Shown one piece after another: positions 21,702 to 32,981 of a DNA stretch of 64,000 bases. The notes beneath the pieces were generated by a model. It was not told where the DNA came from. It searched no databases and saw only the letters and a program-made list of their open reading frames with translations. This stretch comes from Quercus robur. Lineage: Eukaryota; Streptophyta; Magnoliopsida; Fagales; Fagaceae. Within the stretch, counting starts at the first letter, position 1. Every line of letters begins with the position of its first letter. The DNA lies in NCBI RefSeq assembly GCF_932294415.1, contig NC_065536.1, positions 46,411,854 to 46,475,853 of the forward strand. Reading direction: 5' to 3'. Both the position numbers and the translations under genes were made by a program.

Positions 21702-23441
21702 TGTAGACACTCGATTTTGCACCTATAATTTAATCAAGGAAGATGGCAAGAGTGACCATTCATATACCTAGAAAATTTGGAATTGCATTATATGCATTAA
21801 TTCATTCATTGCATATCATAAAAATGATCTTGAGATTCTAATGGTTGCGATGGTGTATTCGGTTTCCAAATCGAATTATCGGATTGAAAGATATTACATG
21901 ATCAAGTTTGCACGGTTTGCATGCATTTAGTTTGGGTGGAATTGACCATGTATGATTAATTTAAATTAATTCTAATTGGCTAAACAATTAAAATTAATTA
22001 AATTATTTTGTGATTAGTTGTTGGTCAGAGTCAAAAATAGACTTGCTTGCATGAGAATAAAGTGGATAATTAGATAACAAAGAAGTTGTGGATAATCAAC
22101 ACTTTTTGGAATATTTATCTACAAGATAATTATCACTTTAAAGACTTGAATATCTAGAAAAAGGGATTAATTTTTAGAATACGGATTAAAAATGTGTCTA
22201 AATACAATTCCCGACTAAAAAAACCTCAAAAAAGGAGTCCAAATTGGACCAAAATTCAAACGCGAGCTTGGCACCCAAGAGAGCCATTCGGCACATGAAA
22301 AGTGCCGATCAGCACTTCCCAAGTGCCGATTGGAACAAATGCGTGGCTCGGCCTGAGGACTCTTGGATTGAGATAAACCTTACATTTTTCGATTTTTTAG
22401 AGATAAAGACACATTCCAATTCGTATATAATCATTCAACTAATTTTTCAAAGCATTCCAACCTCTATAAATTGGGGATGCCTCTCAAAATTCTGCACACT
22501 TTCTGACCCCCCTCTTTCTGGCTCTTCTCTTATGAATTTTCAATTCCCCTTACGTTAAAGACGTTCTGAAGGCTTTTGTTTTAGGAACTTCTTTTTTGTA
22601 AGTGAAGTATTTTAGGCTTCAAAGAGGTGAATAAATTTCTTTGAATCCTAAAATATTCATTCATTAGAAAAGCACACTTATGCAAGAGGTATTCTGTTTT
22701 TTTTCTTCTTTCTTTCCTTCTTTTCTTCTTTCATTAATGTTGTTTATTGTTTAATGCATGAATATGTTTAGCATGTTTTTATCATGTTTTGCTCTTGATA
22801 TATAATTGCCATGCTTGAATACATTGCTAGAATTTTCTTTAACATGTGCTTAGGTAATTCTGTATTATATATATTTTTTTCTTAAGTTTCAAAATCTGCA
22901 AAAGCTAATAAATTTCTTTTATGAAAACTAAAAACTGATCTATATGGTTTTCTCTAAAACTAAAAATTGATCTGTATTTTTCAGATCTGATTTTTTTAAC
23001 ACAAAACAGATCTATATTTTTCAGATCTGATTTTTTTTTTAACACAAAACAAATCTGTATTTTTCAGATCTGATTTGTTCTAAACTCAAAACTGATTTGT
23101 ATTTTCATTAAATACAGATCTGATTTTTCTTGAAAAATTTTTCTTTGTTACAAAATTGCAGATTTTGAAATTTAAAAGAAGGGATTGAAATTTAGGTTGT
23201 AGTTTTTTAATATGTGATGCATGCATAATAAATTCACCTTATCAATGTGAATCCTCTTTCACAAAATCATATTCTTTCTTTTACATAAAAACAAATCTGA
23301 TTTTTTGTTGTTGATAAAATCACTTTTTTTTTTTTTTTTTTTTTTTTTTTAACTATACAAAAAACAGATCTGATACTTTTTGACAAAAATCTTATTCTAT
23401 CTTTTACATAAAAACAGATCTGATTTTTCTTGATAGAAACA

Positions 23442-23473
<32 letters not shown>

Positions 23474-23615
23474 TCTACACAAAACAGATTTGATACTTTT
23501 TGACATAAATCTTATTCTTTCTTTTACATAAAAATAGATCTGATTTTCTTTACAAATACAATTTTTTTAATTCCCAAAAACAGATATGAATTTTCTTGAA
23601 AAGAGGACATATCCA
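21702..23615 (+). repeat. LTR-like sequence, copy 1
   Basis: Starts TGTAGACACTCGATTTTGC and shares its first roughly 400 bases with the copy beginning at 23616 (common segments: ATAATTTAATCAAGGA, CATATCATAAAAATGATCTT, GATTCTAATGG, TTTAAATTAATTCT). The TG start and repetition fit a Ty3/gypsy LTR. The copy contains the AGATCT-rich repeat block at its 3' end. No coding region or PBS was recognised. Confidence 0.5.
22925..23600. repeat. AGATCT-centred tandem repeats with a higher-order unit
   Basis: The short motif CAGATCTGATTTTT, palindromic at its core, is repeated with variation about ten times. From about 23270 to 23540 it is organised in a longer unit of about 120 bp that contains CTTTTACATAAAAA(C/T), a T-run of about 25 bases, an AACT(A/C)TAC phrase and GATACTTTTTGACA. 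Confidence 0.75.
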
Positions 23616-24090
23616 TGTAGACACTCAATTTTGCACCCATAATTTAATCAAGGAGAATGACTTGAATGACCAATCCATGTACCACAAAAATCATGCTTGC
23701 ATAACATGCATCGATTGGTTCTTGCATTACATACATCAACTTGTCTTTGCATTACATGCATTACATATCATAAAAATGATCTTAAGATTCTAATGGTCGC
23801 AGTGGTGTTTCCGGTGATCAAATCGAACTATTGGATCGAAAGATATCGCATGATCAAATTTGCACGGTCAACATGCATTGCGTCTAAGTAGAATCGACCA
23901 CACATGATCAATTTAAATTAATTCTGATTGGTTAAACAATTAAAATTAATTAAATAATTTTGTGATTGGTTGATAATTAGTGTTTAAAATAGGGATGCAT
24001 GCACGAGAATAAAAGGGATGATTGGATAACAATAAAACTGTGGATAATTTGAACTTTAGAAGGATTTATTTTAGGGTATTTATTTTAAAC
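23616..24090 (+). repeat. LTR-like sequence, copy 2, truncated
   Basis: Begins TGTAGACACTCAATTTTGC immediately after copy 1 and follows it to about TGTGGATAAT(T/C), after which the two diverge. Compared with copy 1 it has extra CATTACATGCAT-type sequence near 23690-23770. Confidence 0.55.
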
Positions 24091-25095
24091 TGTGGATAAT
24101 CTGAACAATAAAAGGTATGTTTTCAACTTAAACCTTAAAATAAACATAAAAATTATGTTAAAAATATAATTAAAATTTGACTTAATTAATTAATTGTCGT
24201 ATCCTCAACTTGTAACCTAATTTTTTAAGAAATGTTGTATACCATTGCCTCGTATGTTAGTACGAGTGCTTTGTAAATTTACCATTTCCCATAATTTTTA
24301 CCTTCTCATTTGAGAAATTTTCACCTAAAAATTTAGTGTATTATTTTGTAAAATGTTGCTTAATTGGACAAAGTCTAATGTCAAATATGTTTGGAGGCAT
24401 GAACTCCAACTATAAATAGAAAAATGGTATTAATACTTGTATTTCACATGACTTACTTAACTCAACCAACTAAGTGAGTTATGTGCATTGCACATGATGG
24501 GATATGTAATTTTTCTATTAGTAATTGGAGCCCAATGCTCCAAACATGTTTGTAACTAAATCTTTTTCATTCTATAATTACAATGGGAATGAGAGATTTA
24601 CATCTTAGATGTATTTACTAAAAATACCACAAGATCTAACTAATTGAGTTATAAGACTCTTAGCATTTTTTACCCTTGTGAGATTAAAAAAAATGGTATA
24701 AATTTAAATTGACTTTGTGCGTGTTGCTTACTTTGGGTCGGAAATGTTATCCTTGCTGACAAAAAGAACCCCCGAAGATTAACAAATTCTCCTTACTTGG
24801 CAGTAATGTAGAGTTGGTTGATTTTTATTAGACTTTTAGGGTGAAGAAGATTTGATCGAATCACATACTGGTATAGCATCTTTAAAATACATGATTCAGA
24901 TGGATCATATTCATAATCATATACTATAACAGACAAGACATGCTTGTTTCTCAAATCAAATATAAGACATAAAGGTAATCAAATTCCAATTATGGGAATA
25001 TTCAAGGAATTAGACTGGAGTACCATGAACAGAATTCCTGCTTCCCATCTTTACCAAATACGATAGTTGTATATATAATCATACACATGAAAGGC
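24091..25095. other. Intergenic sequence, 3' flank of the CYSTM gene
   Basis: AT-rich with no recognised gene or element. The last part is the expected 3' UTR of the minus-strand CYSTM gene. Confidence 0.4.
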
Positions 25096-26253
25096 TTACA
25101 AGCAACACTCCTCCAACATACAGCAGCAACAAAGTATAGCTAAACTGCAAACATGACAAATGAAAGGAAGAATTGAGAAAAATAATAAAAGAGGAACTTC
25201 TGTCAGCATCTTAATTTGTATATGAAAGGAAGTATGATCAGGGAAAATTTAAGCCAACAGTAGACTAATCATATTAAAATACAAACATATCCAATTAGGA
25301 GGGATTCAAGCTCAACTGGATTTAGTGTTGGTTAATTTCAATTAGTTCTCGGGTCAATATTTTCTATTGAACATGACCCTTAGCTGTTGCAGTTGCCTTA
25401 TCCAAAGAATTATACCCCACTCACGGATGAAGTCATGAAGGCGATGAAGGCTTGTCGTGGATAAGGAATGGGCTTCCTCACCATGTCCTTCTCATAGTGT
25501 GTTTCAAATACCTAAGTTGGTTAGGTGGATTAATATTTATTGTCAAATTTAGGTCAGTAAATAATCTGAGTTATATATTTATGAGAAGTTCAAATTTGGT
25601 TCAGGAAAAAAAAGGTTTATTTTCATTTATTTAGTGAATAAACCAAGTTAAATTCAAATTTAAGTTCGACTATTGTACAAGCTAATCTCAAATTAATATA
25701 ATATTGTGACAGTGATAAATTTGCAAGAATGAGCGTACAAGATCATAAGATATAATAATTCATATAGAAAAAGTCATAAAATATAACTAGTTATTAATTA
25801 TTGGTACAGTCGTGTGGTGAAAGTTAAAATTGTTTATTCAAAATGAATAAATCTTGAGTATATTTGATAAGAAAATGAATAAAGTTTAAATAGTAATTTA
25901 ATTTTTGAAATAAAATTAAATAATTAATCATAAACTTTTAATATTTAACTTGATTATGTTCTAAACTAAATCCGTTTAGAACCCCAAGGAAACAATCTAA
26001 AAAAAAAAAAAAAAATCCTTGAACTTCAAGGGAACAGTTTATAAACATCCATATTAATTTTGATCTATTTTTTTATTGGCCAGATTTTCAAGCTTCATAA
26101 TCGGTTCTTCTATCAAGTAATATGCAAAAGTCACAGGCCAACCGCCAATAATAATAAAACGAAAATCTCTTACAGAACAAGATTAGAAATAGAAGGTATA
26201 GAGGCACATATATCCTTATCACCCATTAATATCATCAACTCTCGATTATATAT

Positions 26254-26301
<48 letters not shown>

Positions 26302-26865
26302 ACAACTCTAAATAAAAATAAAGAGTAAGATAAGTAATAATAATCTGCAAATGGCAACAGAAAGTCACAGAAATATGCAGGCCATGAACAAGAAATGACT
26401 CTAAATCACATCATGTGCAATGATATAAATTTAAAAAAGAATAAAAAAAGGTGCAATTAGTAAGGATAGAGTGCACATATATACCAGGCTCTTAGAAATG
26501 AGTCATGGTGGTGATGGTGATGATATGGCAGGGGAACGTGTGTAGGTGGAGGTGGTGGGTACCCATCATAGAAGTAGTCTTGATATCCGGGTCGCGGTGG
26601 TGGCTGTGGTGGCCCTGGGGGATGAGGATAGTTTGGTGGTGGTGGTCCTGGTGGATATCCTAGCGGTTGAGGCCCTGATTTGTATCATCATCACATTAAT
26701 AACATGAACAAATTAATATACACAACTAAACCAAACCGAATGTTAAGAAAATAAACTATACTAATAATATAGAGGGAAAAGAAAACTGGAGGAGGAGACC
26801 AATCCTTGGAGACTATACTTGCCTGGAGGAGAGTTAGGCTTATGAGAAATATGGTAGTAACTCAT
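25096..26865 (-). CDS. CYSTM (cysteine-rich transmembrane module) stress peptide, 3 exons
   Basis: Coding exons on the minus strand are 26865-26823, 26674-26485 and 25144-25096, giving 93 residues. Exon 1 encodes MSYYHISHKPNSPP. Exon 2 is Pro/Gly/Tyr-rich (GYPPGPPPPNYP, then DGYPPPPP) and ends in six histidines and DSFLRA. Exon 3 encodes LAILCCCCMLEECCL and a stop. The cysteine at the exon 2/3 joint (TG|T) completes the CLA-x-LCCCC-x-LEECC signature of the CYSTM family. Splice phases agree throughout. Intron 1 uses a GC donor (CAG|GCAAGT); the nearest GT would break the frame. Intron 2 is 1,340 bp with donor GTATAT and acceptor TTTGCAG. Family members are short membrane-associated proteins linked to stress tolerance; that role here is inferred. 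If intron 2 is retained, the reading ends WYICALYPY and lacks the membrane module. Confidence 0.88.
26244..26300. repeat. (TA)n microsatellite in CYSTM intron 2
   Basis: TATATATA run with a few CA interruptions, on the genomic strand within the long second intron. Confidence 0.9.
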
Positions 26866-26945
26866 TGCTTGCTTGACTAGTGACTACTGGATGAGAATGA
26901 GAGTAATGATAAGTAGTATTAAAAGTGAGAGAGGATTATAATTAA

Positions 26946-26953
26946 GTATATAG
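26946..26953 (-). promoter_or_regulatory. TATA box of the CYSTM gene
   Basis: CTATATAC on the minus strand, about 80 bases upstream of the ATG at 26865. Confidence 0.6.
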
Positions 26954-26990
26954 CAGGATACTCTTGGCACTGCATGTCTGCATCCATTTG

Positions 26991-27024
26991 CTACGTGCAC
27001 TTTCGGGAATCCCTCGGAAGCTTC
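26991..27024 (-). promoter_or_regulatory. Heat-shock-element-like and ACGT motifs upstream of CYSTM
   Basis: Two inverted HSE half-site pairs occur: TTCGGGAA (27002-27009) and GAAGCTTC (27017-27024). An ACGT core lies in CTACGTGCAC (26991-27000), the type bound by bZIP factors in ABA and stress responses. They lie about 40-75 bases upstream of the TATA box. Motifs are seen; regulation by heat or ABA is inferred from their known binding factors. Confidence 0.45.
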
Positions 27025-27394
27025 CTTACTGTTCTATAAAGAAGGCATGCATGACAAGTAACTAACTGTACTTTTTTTTTTTTTTTTTTTCTCTCTCAGA
27101 TGAATAGATTATAGAAGTAACTAACTGTACTTCAAGTCTCTATTTCAGCAACCAAAAAAAGAAAAAAAAAAAAAAAAAGTACTTCAAGTCTTCAACAGTT
27201 CAACCCAATTTAAGTGTGAGTACCAAGTAGCAGTAAAAAGGGGCCAAACTATGTTATTAATCATTGGTGATTACCTTGGTCTATCTACCCTCTTCACTTG
27301 GGCTCAGGGGCCCAATAGAGTGATTCAACCGACTTTCAACAATAATATCTTTTTGGGCTCCAATTGTTTTTTGTTTTGTTTTCCCTCTCTCTCT
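27025..27394. other. Intergenic sequence between CYSTM promoter and solo LTR
   Basis: Contains T and A tracts (27070-27090 and 27160-27178) and two copies of a short phrase TAACTAACTGTACTT. Nothing else recognised. Confidence 0.4.
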
Positions 27395-28166
27395 TGTTGG
27401 GTGCAAAGCACCGTGTGGATCCAGCCCACATGCTTGGCTCAAAGCTCATTAAATGAGCTTGCTTCCTCGAACTTCTAAAGTCAGCATGCCATTCTTTGGG
27501 CAGTGACTTAGGCGTGTGGGACACGCTGAAACTGACAGAGAAAGAAAAGAAAGAAAACAGAGGCCATTCGGCCTAGTAAGGAGAGCTGAGGCACAGAGAG
27601 CAATTTGGCCATTTGTGTGTGAGTTCTAGAGTGAGCAAAAACAAAAAGAGATATTCAACTATTTGAGAGATGCAGTCTGTGTGAAGAGATAGAGAAAAAT
27701 ACCGTAAGAGTGTGAGAGAGTGAAAAAGAAAAAAAGATTTTTTTTTTTTTTGCACAAGTTATATACAAAGAAGATAAATTGGTAGAGTTCTTATGGAGTT
27801 TTTAAGTGTTACAACCATGAAGAGTTGAAGTATTTAGATGAAGATTTTGCTACTGGCTTTGTGGTGAGATTGTATTTATTCCTTGAAATTTATTTGTTGT
27901 ATATCCAATTTATTGTGGACATAAGTTTAGCATAAACTTGATAGTTATAATCTTTATTTCATAGTAGATATTTTTCGAAGTTGTCCTGTAATTTTTCCTT
28001 ATACACTAAAAGGTTTTCTATGTAAGATTTGATGTTGTTATATAGTTGAGTTTATATGGTGCTTGCTGAAATTTTTTTGTTTATTGCTATTACTTTATAG
28101 TTATATATTTTAATTGACAGTTATATATTTTAATTGACATTGAGGGGATAGGATTTTTCCCCAACA
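27395..28166 (+). mobile_element. Probable solo LTR (copia-like)
   Basis: Begins TGTTGGG and ends CCCCAACA, the matching inverted ends of an LTR. The interior has the order expected of an LTR, ending in a TTCCTTATACACTAAAAGG U5-like segment. Flanking 5-mers are TCTCT (27390-27394) and TATCT (28167-28171), matching at 4 of 5. No PBS follows, so this is a solo LTR rather than an element edge. Confidence 0.55.
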
Positions 28167-28962
28167 TATCTCTCTCTCTCTCTCTCTCTTTATAGAGGCT
28201 GTGTTGATTGGTAATTGGTATTCTAGTCTTTTACCATAAATGAATTAAAAATTTAACATTTTCTTTAAAGTCGCAAATGTAAAGGTGAAAATTAAAATGA
28301 AATTGAAAAAAAAAAAAAAAAACTTTTCACGATAAAATGAATTATTGAAATTTGAAACACAAGGTAGAAAAGAAATCTGACCAATTTAGAGCCAAGCCCC
28401 CAGGGTAATTGAGTAAGAATCCTCATATCTTGATATGGTTCTATAATAGATTACTAGAAACCCTACATAAAGTTGGTTAATATAGCAAAGATTTATAAAT
28501 TTTGGCTTTGCCCAACTTAGGAGTGCATCAATGCATGTCTCCACTTCTTTAGAAACTTGGATACAAATCTTTAGTGGTAGTACATTAGGTTCTCTAATTA
28601 ATTCAATCACAAACTTAAGATACAATTTGTGCTTTATTAGTCAATGCAGTCATGTATTTGAATTTAATTAAGAACATATTACACTTACAAAATTGTACTT
28701 AATCTTGGGCAAAAATATTAAATTCTAACATACTAACACAATCATAAAGCATTGGATTCATAAAATTATATTCAATATTTCTGGATTCGCAATGCATTTA
28801 TATGATAGTTTCTGGTAGATGATAATATTTGACAAAACCCATGTGAGAGCAGAATTAGGATCCAAAAAAAAGTTTGCAGCAGACTTTGACAACTTCAAAT
28901 GTTTTGAGTACCTGTTAGACAAATGAGAAATTTATTGAGCAAACTTTTATGGGCATACATGA
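28167..28962. other. AT-rich intergenic sequence
   Basis: CT microsatellite at 28170-28189, an A-run at 28305-28322. No gene is supported on either strand. Confidence 0.45.
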
Positions 28963-29232
28963 ATGCAATCAATATTAAAATGGCAATGTAGTAACCCGCA
29001 AGGTAACATTGAGGTTGGTGCTTTGACAATTTTGGTATTTAGAGAAACAAAATCTTATCTGATGATCAAATTCTTATACCCTATCTGCTTTTCCCATAAC
29101 ATCCTTTCAAATGTCACCACAGTAGTGATTTACTTTAAGTACATGGATGGTAATATGGTATACAAGTTTGATCACCAAGTTAATGGCAAACCAATATATA
29201 TACCATTTAAAGTCAGTATTCCTCCAATTTAA
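28963..29232 (+). other. Unassigned open frame, possible gene fragment
   Basis: An 89-codon frame with mixed, non-repetitive composition (VTTVVIYFKYMDGNMVYKF near its middle) that ends at a TAA. It looks more protein-like than its neighbours, but I do not recognise the family and see no adjoining exons. It could be a fragment of a gene or transposon. Confidence 0.25.
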
Positions 29233-29559
29233 TACAAATTGATAATAACTTCTACAAGAACAATCTAGACCCTTTTATTTTCATTGTCAGCTCAACAAAT
29301 GTGAAGGCATTCGATGCCTTTTTCCCCTTCCGACTGCACAAATTATTTTGTAATACATGTTATGTTGAGCTTTTATGTTTTTCTTTTTGTATGTTAATTT
29401 AACATGGAGATCTTAAGATTCAGTCTACAAGCTACGATTTTCATTTTTAAAACCTTTAATAATAAAAATTTAACATATAGTGTTAGGTGTGTCCTTGATT
29501 TATGTTTTCCTAAAGGATATGACAATTTTGAGGGCCTTGCCTTTGTGAGGTTATACGTC

Positions 29560-29590
<31 letters not shown>

Positions 29591-31228
29591 AAAAAAAAGA
29601 AAAGAGTAAAGAATTTGGCAATCCTTTAAGTAATGATTTTCAAGCCACATGCTCATATCTTTAGATTTTCATTGTGGAAAAGATGATATATGTAAATTAA
29701 AGTCTCTGGCCCAATGGCCTTTAAGGTGACTTCTTACTAAATTCAACTATGGATTGGCAAAACTAAAGAAGATTGTTATTCTGTTAAGTGGACATTTTCA
29801 TGAGAAGGTCTTTGTAACTTTTTGAGGAAGTTAATAAGAAGATATTTTATTTTTCAAGGCATGTGAGCTGCACTTTTGGGAGTATCTAAGGAACCATGGA
29901 AAAGAAAGAACATTGTTAGGGGCTTGAAAACAACTGTTGTTGCTCTTTGGACCATGATTTAATTAATTTTGCTTTGTCTTGAGGTGAAAAATGAGACTAC
30001 ATCTTACAAAGATACAATCCCTCAGCAAAATGTGCAACCATACAAAGATACATGCATACAAGCATAAACAAATTATTTTTGTATTTATTTGTATGTGAGT
30101 TTTTGTTGAAATTATTGCAAATTTAACATGGAAATTGTACATAAACCTATGGTAACTCTCAGGTTATTATCTACCCTTAATTTATTTGTTCATATGTCCT
30201 CTCTATGAATTAAAACAATGTCTCAAAATAGAGATAACATATATCATATTATATCATGATTTAGTTGAAATCAATTGACATTTTATTTATTTGTAATATA
30301 TAAAAATAAAAATGTTGAACTTACCCATGCATAGTATGAGTTAGTGATTAGTTCCCACTAAAGACCAAGGAGCTGTGATTAATTTCATTTAATTTTTGTT
30401 TGATTTTACCATGCTTTAGTATCATACTAAAAAATATATTTTAAAAATCTTCAACCAGTTTGAACAATTTGACCTCTAATATGAAATATTTGAACTTAAA
30501 TTGGCACTATTAACAATATCTCACTTAGGGTGTGTCTCAAACCCACCAACCCTATGAACTCAATTTTGACGTTTGGGTTGGTTTTCATAGATTGGGTTAG
30601 GTTAAAATTTTATTTTAAGCTTTAGATCCGGTCAATTTCGAATTGATAGTTTTTTCAGCACGTCTGATACAACCCTACTCACTATGTATATAAATTTATT
30701 TTATAACTCTTATGTTCAATATTTTTTGTTTGTTTGATTGACTGTGGTATTTTGAGAATTTGAAAATTTGGAATATAATTTAAGCATATTATATGAATTG
30801 TAATAATTTATTGAAAAAAGTGTTTAAATAATTGATAAAGACTTAATCTTTTATAAGACATAAAATATATATGCACAACCTACCAACCTAATCCGATTTA
30901 TTAGATTGGTTTCTATACGTGTGATAGGTTGAGTTGCTTGAAAATTTCTTATCCTCTCAAGGTTGGGCTGAAAAAACTCCCCAATTAAATTTGATCCAAT
31001 CCGATCTATACACCCATTCTCACCCAATGAAAGGGAGTGTTGTTAGTAGCAATAGGATGATAACCAATCCTTTATTTACGGGGGCAAAAAATAGATCCCT
31101 TTGGATAGGGATTTGGTAACAATTCTAGAACCGACAATTGCTAAATGACAAACTTTAAAAATCCCCAGGTGACTTTTTATACAATCCCCAGCTGGCTTTA
31201 TGCATCCAACTCATTGAAGGAAAATTAT
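29233..31228. other. AT-rich intergenic sequence
   Basis: A 29-base A-run with following A/G-rich sequence at 29560-29605; otherwise no element or gene recognised. Confidence 0.4.
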
Positions 31229-31372
31229 TAAGTACTCTCGGAATACTATAAATGCGTACTCCCTCCTCTCATATGAATGGTGGGTCCCACTATGAATTTA
31301 ATTAGTGGGACCCACCATTTATGTGAGAGGAGGGAGTACGCATTTATAGTACTCTGGGAGTACACAATAATT
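31229..31372. mobile_element. Hairpin MITE, about 140 bp
   Basis: Two arms of about 68 bp, inverted and nearly identical, flank a 14-base loop (TATGAATTTAATTA). Arm landmarks are CTATAAATGCGTACTCCC and GGTGGGTCCCAC and their complements. Outer sequence is ATTATT / AATAAT. The whole element could fold into one stem. Confidence 0.8.
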
Positions 31373-31462
31373 TCCCCTCATTAAAATGTGTTTATGCGTC
31401 GGTCCATGCTCTACTGCCTACTAGAAAGAAATTAGTAGATCCTTTTAATTTTTTTTTTCCCA

Positions 31463-31546
31463 GAGAGTTTCAACTTATAGTGTCCGCTCCTGATAATAAC
31501 TCTTTATCATCAGATCAAGACACCAATTAATTTTTGGTGTAGACTA
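31463..31546 (-). repeat. Fragment of SINE family 1
   Basis: Matches the 3' half of the SINE at 4288-4430 (GAGAGTTTCAACTTAT, GTCCGCT(T/C)CTGAT, ACCAATTA(G/A)TTTTTGGTGTAG). The Pol III boxes are missing. Confidence 0.6.
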
Positions 31547-32683
31547 AACCGTTTTGCCCATGTAATCTGGTGGTATTTGGTGTAACATGTGCTCTGGAAT
31601 CTGGATATATATCATTCTAGTATTATTTTAGTGCGATGCAGAACTTGATGAAAATTCATACATAAGTTTACAAATTTTAAAATAATTAAATAAATAGTAA
31701 TAATAAACTATAAAATAAGTAAATAATTTTAGTAAAAAAATTTATTTTAAGTTTTGATTGTTTAGAATTTAGAGTCTTTAAACATTATCAGTGTTTATCT
31801 ATTTTTATATTTTATAATTATTTTTGTACTTTGTGTTAATCTCTTAATATGAGATATGAAAGTTTAATAATTTCTATTTGAGTCATGTTTAATCTATATC
31901 TTAGCCAACACAAATTATAATAAATAAAATAGTTCTTCAATACTGATTTTTTTCTTAGTGATAGTTTAATTGAAAAAATCAACACACTCACAAATTAAAT
32001 ACAATAATCAAAACTGAAAATCAAAACATATACAAAAGAGTTCCAATTTGAGAATATTAAAAAATAAGTGAAAACTTACATAAGAGAATCAAGAACTTAA
32101 ATGTGTGTCCATTGTTTTGCTTCTTTATAGTAAACTTCCTTTAGCATAATATTCTGCATGCAAATTCAGAAGAAAAGAACAACAAGTAAGATGAATTTAT
32201 TAGATTAAAACATAAGTGTAAGTTACATTTTGAAAAAAAAAAAAATACAACAAAATGGGGTTTGTTGTTTGGGATTTAATTTTAAGGATGACTTATTAGT
32301 TAAGATGGATTGTATATATCGAAAGGCCATGACTGAATATATATAAAGGTCTGAAAATTTTGATAATAAACTTTTAGTTGGAGTAGAATTTGAATTTCTA
32401 AAACTTAGATAATAAAGCTTTATGTAATTTAAATTATTGTTAAATTTTATCCCTTAGTTAAGAGTTTTGTAGCTTAATAACCTAATAAAATATTAATTTA
32501 ATAAGATGCAACTTGAAGAAGAAGAAAAAACGTGGGTTGTGTCATGTGTTGGATTAAGTTTAGAAATTTTTTATAATAGACTTTTAGTTTGAATAGAATT
32601 AAATTTTTTTTTTAAAATTATTGTTAAATCATGTAACTTGAGAAAAAAAAAAAGTGGGTTGTGTGGGATTTAAGTTTAGATTT
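31547..32683. other. AT-rich intergenic sequence
   Basis: No gene or element recognised; several short related phrases of the type TTTTATAATAGA(A/C)TTTTAGTTTGA occur here and up to 33050, suggesting old local duplication. Confidence 0.4.
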
Positions 32684-32850
32684 TTTTTATTTTTCTTTTT
32701 ACAAGATAGAAATTTTATTCTAACATAATCTAAGTGTATATGTGTGTGAAGCTCTCTCTTAAAGATTTGAATCTCGGCTCTTACCTCTTATACCCCACAA
32801 ACATTTATACTTGTGGAGTGACCATCGCACTAAAGGATATACGGTGGTAG
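32684..32850 (-). mobile_element. SINE, family 2, copy A
   Basis: Shares its whole length with 46545-46715. On the minus strand it has a box A-like TAGTGCGATGG, a box B-like GATTCAAATCTT, and a 3' segment CACACATATACACTTAGA and TTTCTATCTTGTA followed by an A-rich tail (T-rich on plus). This is the layout of a tRNA-derived plant SINE. Confidence 0.65.
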
Positions 32851-32942
32851 TCTAGAAATTTTTAATAATAAACTTTTAGGTTGAGTAGAATTTAAATTTG
32901 TTTTAAATTATTGTTAAATCGTATCCCTTAGTCAAAATATAG

Positions 32943-32981
<39 letters not shown>

